Origin: Bicyclus anynana
Taxonomy: Eukaryota > Arthropoda > Insecta > Lepidoptera > Nymphalidae
DNA length: 64,000 nucleotides
Assembly (NCBI RefSeq): GCF_947172395.1
Contig: NC_069100.1
Span: 9,948,109-10,012,108 of the forward strand
Direction of reading: 5' to 3'
Part shown: in pieces, positions 58,385 to 64,000 of the stretch
How the letters are laid out: each line of letters opens with the position of its first letter
Numbering within the stretch: the first letter of the stretch is position 1
Made by a program: the position numbers and the translations under genes
Notes under the pieces: model-generated
Seen by the model: the letters and a program-made list of their open reading frames with translations, nothing else
What the model was told of the DNA's origin: nothing
The model's database searches: none

Positions 58385-58710
58385 CAGAGTTTCCAAACTT
58401 TTTTGTGTCGTAGACCCCTTACCATGTTTTTCCGTGTTGGATAGATCCCCTACTTATTTGATATTGATTTTCTGTATCCTACAATATTTTTTTTACTTCA
58501 TAGTTACTTTTAAAAAAATGTATGTGTTTTGATATTATAAGATAACATGATGTAAAAAATACTATCTACTATCAGTGTATGTGTTATGTTCCACTATCGT
58601 CGAAACCATTTTCATTTAATGGACCCCCAATTTTTTTTTCGCTGACATAGACCCCTTGTAGTTTGTCATAGACCCCTAGGGGTTGATATAGACCACTTTG
58701 GGAATCACTG
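58385..58710. mobile_element. hAT-like MITE (family h3) with 8-bp target duplication
   Basis: Ends CAGAGTTTCCAAAC and GTTTGGGAATCACTG-like (ctttgggaatcactg). Flanks acttaggg (58377-58384) and acttagag (58711-58718). Internal tagacccc words on both arms. Confidence 0.85.
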
Positions 58711-59200
58711 ACTTAGAGTGTGAAAAATAGATGTTGGCTGATTCTCAGACCTATCCCTATGCACACAAAATTTCATAAAAATCGGTCCAGCCATTTCGAA
58801 GGAGATTGCTAACAAATACCGCGACACAAGTATTTTATATACTCGTACTTATTTGAAGAAGATGCTTCTATTTATAGAAGTTCACTCAAGTAATGCTTTA
58901 CAATATTACCGGGAAGTGGAGTCATGTAAATTTAAACAGATGTCACGATAACGTTCCCGTGTACTTGCTATGGTTCACGGGATTTTCCTCGTGGCTTTCA
59001 GAGGAACTGGTGACGTCAGCGTATTGTCTAAATTAAGATATCGCGGCACGCGCTCGCTTCAAATGTACTAGCATCGGAAGTTTGTTTAGGGTCAACCATA
59101 GAAATATTCATAAATAGAAATGGCGCGTTGACTCTATACGAATAGGTAGTTACCTGGATCTAAAGTGTGTGAAAAAAAATTATATTATTAATATTCAATA
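58711..59200. other. intergenic, no gene
   Basis: 58740-58830 resembles a Helitron interior (aaaatcggtccagccatttc). 58930-59110 is a non-repetitive, GC-balanced patch without a supported exon. Confidence 0.35.
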
Positions 59201-59400
59201 CTAGCTGACGCCGCACGGTTTCACCCGCGTGGTTCCCGTTCCCGTAGGAATACGGGGATAATATATAGCCTATAGCCTTCCTCGATAAATGGGCTATCTA
59301 ACACTGAAATAATTTTTCAAATCGGACCAGTAGTTCCTGAGATTAGCGCGTTCAATCAAACAAACAAACAAACTCTTCAGCTTTATAATATTAGTATAGA
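59201..59400 (-). mobile_element. short Helitron-like element, 200 bp, intact ends
   Basis: On the minus strand A|TCTATACTAATATTATAAAG … accgtgcggcgtcagCTAG|T. Best-preserved short copy. Confidence 0.75.
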
Positions 59401-59408
59401 TTAATCAA

Positions 59409-60091
59409 TACTAGCGGTCGCCCGCGACTTCGTTTGCGTGAAATTTTTTACAAATTAGCGGAAACCATGGTTTTTTACCGACAAAGACTTCTTCAGAGAG
59501 GATGTGGATTTCATCCTACTCCTAAAAAATTAACCCGCTTCCATCTAAGATTGCAAAAAAGGTATTATTACATTATTCCGTGATAGATACTAGTAGTTCG
59601 TTTGCGTGAAATTCTGTTTTTATAAATTAGCGGAAACCATGGTTTTTTTACCGACAGAGACTTCTTCAGAGAGGATGTGGATTTCATCCTACTCCTAAAA
59701 AATTAGCCCGCTTCCATCTAAGATTGCATCATCACTTACCACCAGGTGAGATTGGATTGTAGTCAAGGTCTAAATTGTAAATGAAAATAAAAAAATGTTG
59801 TGGTAGGGATAAGGTAGGGGTAGGGAAGGGTTAGGGTTAGCGGTAGGGTAGGAATAAGGTAGGGGTAGGGTAGGGGTAGATTAGGGGTAGGGTAGGATAG
59901 GGTATGGATAGGTTACGGGTAGGGTTAGGGTAGGGTAAGGTGGGGGGAAGGAAGGGTTAGCGTTAGCGGTAGGGTAGGAGTAAGGTAGGGGTAGGGTAGG
60001 GTAGGGTTGGGTAGGTTTACGAGCAGGATAAGGTAGAGGTAGAGAAGTTTACATCAATTTTTACGCGGACGAAGTCGCGGGCGTCCGCTAG
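59409..60091 (+). mobile_element. composite Helitron/SINE block with internal duplication
   Basis: An inverted Helitron 3' end (CTAGCGGTCGcccgcgact) is fused to a SINE B tail. That roughly 130-bp unit is repeated (59427-59555 and 59596-59730: gaaaccatggttttttaccg, tcagagaggatgtggatttc). It ends with a minisatellite and gcgggcgtccgCTAG|T at 60088-60091. Confidence 0.6.
59800..60045 (+). repeat. GGGTA-type minisatellite
   Basis: ggtagggataaggtaggggt and similar units. A higher-order period is visible (gggaagggttagggttagcg at about 59820, aaggaagggttagcgttagc at about 59945). It ends about 46 bp before a CTAG terminus. Confidence 0.9.
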
Positions 60092-60283
60092 TATCTTATA
60101 AATTGGCATTAGGTATATTAATAGTCCGAAATAAACGTAAATTTGATAATATTTGGTTATTTTGTGCATATTATTTATCTGTTTTCTGTTGGCATTGTTT
60201 TGTTTGGTGATTGTTTTTTGCGGTGGTTTGTAGTAGGTATCTATAGTATCTAAATAAATAAATATAAATATACCTCACCACTA

Positions 60284-60496
60284 CCCCGCGACATCTCGGT
60301 GGCAGTCGCTGACGTCTCGACGGCAATCAACGGCGGTTGACTGCAGTCGCCGATGTCTCGGCGGCAGTCGACAGCGGCCGTCGATTGCAGTTGACTGCCT
60401 TCGACTGCAGTCGGCGACAGCCGTCGACTGTCGCTGACTGTAGTCGGTAGCAGTTGCCAGTTGCCGTTGGCAACGGATGCTCGTGTAAATGAACCC
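60284..60496. mobile_element. foldback GTCGACTGCAGTC element, copy 2, left end missing
   Basis: Same core as 50919-51165. The right end GTGTAAATGAACCC is present; the left terminal repeat is absent. Confidence 0.7.
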
Positions 60497-60865
60497 TTGG
60501 GCGTAAATAATGAAATGTTTATGTTTTATTTTTAGCATATGTGCAATATATGCCATTTCCATGTGTTATTACTAGTGATGCGCCGACTAGTTGCCGACTA
60601 ATCGGCAAAGTCGTCGCCGGTAAATTTATATGCCGATTGCCGTATGCCGATTAGTCGGCAAAAAGTGCCGAATAGTCGGCAACTAGTCGGCGCATCACTA
60701 GTAATAATCAATTGTTAAAATGTTCAACGGATTCTGAGCTATAATTACACTCGTGAAATAATACAAATAAATAATGATAAACATAATTCATACAATAATA
60801 CACATGGAAATGGCATATATTGCACACATGCTAAAAATAAAATATTAACATTTCATTATTAAAAT
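60497..60865. repeat. large inverted repeat around a palindromic MITE
   Basis: 60510-60566 (atttttagcatatgtgcaat, atgccatttccatgtgt) is inverted at 60795-60850 (acacatggaaatggcatata, gcacacatgctaaaaat). The right arm continues as an inverted copy of 51180-51345. Confidence 0.75.
60566..60707. mobile_element. palindromic MITE with TAGTGATGCGCCGAC arms
   Basis: ttattactagtgatgcgccg…gactagttgccgac pairs with its complement ending cggcgcatcactagtaataa. Internal gtcggcaa/ttgccgac words recur. It resembles the h2 family ends (TAGAGATGCGCCGA). Confidence 0.8.
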
Positions 60866-60927
60866 TAATATTTTAAATTTCGACTTTGACTAAGTATAAG
60901 TCAAAGTCGTAATTTACAAATATTATA

Positions 60928-61142
60928 TCTAATATATAAAATTCTCGTGTCACAGTTTTCGTTGCCATACTCCTCCGAAACGGCTTGACCGATTTTGATG
61001 AAATTTTTTGTGCTTATCCGGTATCTATGAGAATAGGCCAACATCTATTTTTTATACCCCTAAGGGTAGGGTAGGGATAGGGTAGAGGTAGTTGAAAGTT
61101 TACATCAAGTTTCACGCGGACGAAGTCTCGGGCGTCCGCTAG
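60928..61142 (+). mobile_element. Helitron-like element at an A^T site in duplication copy 2
   Basis: A|TCTAATATATAAAATTC … ggacgaagtctcgggcgtcc then GCTAG|T. It carries a short ggtagggtagggataggg residue about 50 bp from the end. The left flank tattata and right flank tatcattct are directly joined at 52494-52510 in copy 1. Confidence 0.75.
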
Positions 61143-62285
61143 TATCATTCTAAAAACATGTTAAATTTTATCGAACAATCAGTTGTTGTATTACGATTAT
61201 TTCTCAAAACTATTTCGAAAAGTATTTCCTGTTGGCCTATACTCGAACAGTATGTAGATCTTGATGCATATCGGCTGAGGCGTACGTCTCTCTACGTTTC
61301 AGGAATAACAATTAGCTGGTTTTACGTCACCGCGTGTGTACCGGGTATTGAGTTGATGATTTACAAGTCACTATAGTTGATATAAATTGGTTTGTGCCTT
61401 GCGAAAGTACTGATGTCGCCCGACGGTTTCACCCGCGTAGTTCCCGTTCCCGTGGGAATGTTGGGATAAAATATAGCCTATGACAGTCACAAATAACGTG
61501 GCTTTGTAGTGGTAAAAGGATTTTCAATATCTGTTCTGTAGTTCCAGAGATTACCCCCTACAATGCTTACCACAAACTTTACCTCTTTCAGTGGTAGCCC
61601 GTTTTGCTCCACACTAACCGCGTCCGAGAGGTTTAATCCTCGGCCGTTGTACTAGCGTCGTCACCCGTCGCTGGCAAACAAACCAAACCCCCCCTCTATA
61701 GAAATTGAAATATCTGCCCTCCCCCCTATAGAATCCTATCTACACCCCAGCACCAACCTAAAAGCCTTTCAGACTATCGCACTGCATTGCAGATTTTTCA
61801 AATGTTCTCCAAAAATTATTTTTTATCCGTGAACAGTAAATCTCCGTAGGTAAGGTAGAGATTTTTTTCTTTATTAATGTACGCACGTGTATGCAATATC
61901 TACGCAACAAATCGCTCATTACAAGTACAAGTATATCCTTAAGACAATGCCAATTAAACTAACATACTTGAAAAAGGCTTTCCTAATTGTAAGTACGTTT
62001 AATTAACGTGTTTGACTAACTGAGGATAAGTTGCGATGTTATCTCTTATTTTCCTTTTAGCCGACTTCTTCAGAATGGCTTATGGTCTGTAGGTTTCTTC
62101 CCCACTGGATATTGGATACAAGCACTTATATTTTCTACCATCTAATATCAACGACATTTTATGCTATAGACATGTTACGTGCCTACAAAATCACTGCAAA
62201 AGTTGAGCCGAATTTAGCTACACCAGCATTGAGAATGAATGAATGAGCACAATTGAGAGCACACATGCACAATTTTGTGTTTAAT

Positions 62286-62515
62286 CTATATATATATATA
62301 AAAATGAATTGCTGTTCGTTAGTCTCGCTAAAACTCGTTAATGTTCGTGGAGGTATAGGGAAGGTTTAAAAGGTGAGAAAAAATCAAATAATTTCCGGGA
62401 AAACCCTAAAAACTACCCTTTTCTACTTCCCATACAAACGTTTAAGAGTCAAGCGGTAGGGGTAGTGTAGGGGTAGGGTAGGGTAGGGTAGGGGTAGAGG
62501 TATAGAAGGGTAACT
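62286..62515 (+). mobile_element. Helitron-like fragment with GGGTA minisatellite
   Basis: tctatatatatataaaaatg … gcggtaggggtagtgtaggg … agaagggtaac. The 3' hairpin end is missing. It replaces the 53575-53690 stretch of copy 1. Minisatellite at 62455-62513. Confidence 0.55.
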
Positions 62516-62844
62516 ATGCGACTAAATGAAATGCGGTCAATTGACCGCTTTTGTTCGCCTCAGTTTTGACGTGCTAGTAACATATCTCTATTATAAAATC
62601 TTTGTCTAATAACCAAATCTAAATACTATGATGTTAAAAACAAGTACACTGAGCATCTTGGGCTTCCCTACCATTACTAAAAGGACGTGCTAATTGTGCG
62701 AAGTGTAGTAACTAGTAACTAAAAATAATGGTGCTAATCAAGGCCAGTGCTACTGGCTACTGAACCTGATTTGTGTCGCTCACTGATATCTCTAAAAGAA
62801 TTTTGAAGACATAAGCCTCAATTATTATTATTATTGTCAGCAAT

Positions 62845-63036
62845 TATTATTCCGGAGGGTGTGGGTTCGAATCCGGGGCATCTCTAACTTTTGAGTTGTG
62901 TGCATTTTAAGAAATTAAATATCACGTGTCTCAAACGGTAAAAGAAAAACATCGTGAGCAAACCTGCATACCAGAGAATGTTCTCAATTCTCTGCGTGTG
63001 TGAAGTCTGCCAATCCGCATTGGGCCAGCGTGGTGG
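62845..63036 (+). mobile_element. SINE family A in duplication copy 2, head deleted
   Basis: ttccggagggtgtgggttcg … gggccagcgtggtggtggtt. Confidence 0.75.
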
Positions 63037-63177
63037 TGGTTTGCGTCCATTAACCTAAGGTATTTCTGGTCTTTACCCCCATGACGATGTGTTTACCCCC
63101 ATTTTTCATACATACTTCACATCGAACAAACAGCTTTTACTACTTACCTACTGGCATAAATAAACATACATCTTTAT

Positions 63178-63582
63178 GTAGTGTTTCCAGGCGTCAGGAT
63201 AAAGCCGGACATAGGATGGCTTTTTAATTGCGTGTCCGGCTTTTGTTAGGCTTTTTACATTTCGCATTTTTTTTATATATTAGTATTTACAAAGAATTTA
63301 AACACATTGATAAATGTTTGAGTATCTAGAGTTTAATTTTTTCAAATGACTATTTGACTGATTAATAATAAAGTACCTACATACCTAAGACTGATTTGAC
63401 ATTCGATTTTTTTTTTAATTAACAAGTTTTATGATATTAATTAAAAAAGTTTGATTTTTGTCGTATCTAGTAATACTTAGACAAATTCATTAATAATGTA
63501 GGCCTTCTGGCATTTCTACCCAAATGTCCGGCCAAACTGGCTCTGTCCGGCTATTAGGTTTGGCGACCTGGCAACCCTATTC
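63178..63582. mobile_element. MITE-like element with TGTTKCCAGGC ends, copy 2
   Basis: gtgtttccaggcgtcaggat … ggcgacctggcaaccctatt. Shorter than copy 1 by several small deletions. Confidence 0.5.
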
Positions 63583-63614
63583 ATATGAATGTTTATTTTT
63601 TTAAAAAGCCCTAT

Positions 63615-63878
63615 ATGGCATGACATGCAAAGCTATCAATATAGGGTTTTCCCTTACCCAATGTCCAAGGTCCCGTGCATTCTTCAGAGCTGGTTTAACA
63701 AGTTGAGAAATTATTATAATGTTATGTACCGAAAAGGTCGTGGGTTCATACTTCACATGTTCTTATATTGTCACGTATTTTATAGTTCAAAAAAGTTAGG
63801 TTTTATAATGATCTATAGATCATATTGTAATGTTAATATTGAAGATCCAATCTAAGAACGTAGCGCACTGATTTTGTT
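63615..63878 (+). repeat. about 255-bp block, copy c
   Basis: ggcatgacatgcaaagctat … cgtagcgcactgattttgtt. The last codons of the shared 64-codon frame differ (NIEDPI against NITDAI). Confidence 0.85.
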
Positions 63879-64000
63879 TAACCAATATTATGGGCACAAA
63901 ATACATAATATGTTGGTGTGGATCTAGACACAAAAATAAAAAACTTATTTTGGTAATTGTTCTCTTAGAGATTGAATAGGTAAAAGTTTATATGAAAGTC

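Larger units (their letters stand above)
61143..63885 (+). repeat. segmental duplication, copy 2
   Basis: Collinear with 52505-55085 and then with 56118-56376. Differs by a 23-bp insertion near 62620, a Helitron-like replacement at 62286-62515, loss of a SINE head at 62845 and shorter poly-C runs. Confidence 0.9.

Overview
The window is from a moth or butterfly nuclear genome. The evidence is AT-rich DNA, spliced genes with GT-AG introns, and a repeat load typical of Lepidoptera: three tRNA-headed SINE families, Helitron-like elements ending in CTAG next to a GCGGACG/CGTCCGC hairpin, RTE-type LINE tails with GAT-rich ends, and many hAT-like and other MITEs. No species can be named from the sequence alone.

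Layout. (1) 1-985 (+): terminal exon of a gene whose other exons lie left of the window, with a poly(A) signal. (2) 1,000-9,100: intergenic, with Helitron, LINE and SINE debris and a GGGTA minisatellite. (3) 9,114-12,869 (+): a complete five-exon gene for a 217-residue secreted or membrane protein with a DUF1676/Osiris-like hydrophobic core, including a 24-nt microexon. (4) 15,245-32,674 (-): an 18-exon gene for a 1,136-residue leucine-rich-repeat cell-surface protein, closest from memory to insect artichoke (atk)/chaoptin-like proteins. All 17 exon junctions keep frame, and its introns hold about 20 mobile-element insertions. (5) 35,838-36,440 (+): an intronless 200-codon ORF for an unrecognised multi-pass membrane protein, divergent from the LRR gene, with a hairpin MITE starting at its stop codon. 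(6) 36,532-64,000: no convincing gene. This is a mosaic of SINEs, Helitrons, MITEs, minisatellites and a recent segmental duplication (about 52.5-55.1 kb against 61.1-63.9 kb, with foldback elements at 50.9 and 60.3 kb). The two copies differ by Helitron and SINE-head indels.

The genes do not form an evident pathway. The LRR and DUF1676-like proteins are both plausible cell-surface or cuticle-associated products, but that is inference. The most informative material is the fine structure of the LRR gene, in particular a last exon junction that would give an immediate stop if the intron were retained, and the transposon archaeology: nested insertions with 8-bp target duplications, a Helitron at an apparently empty A^T site in the other duplicate copy, and a minisatellite at a fixed distance from Helitron 3' ends.
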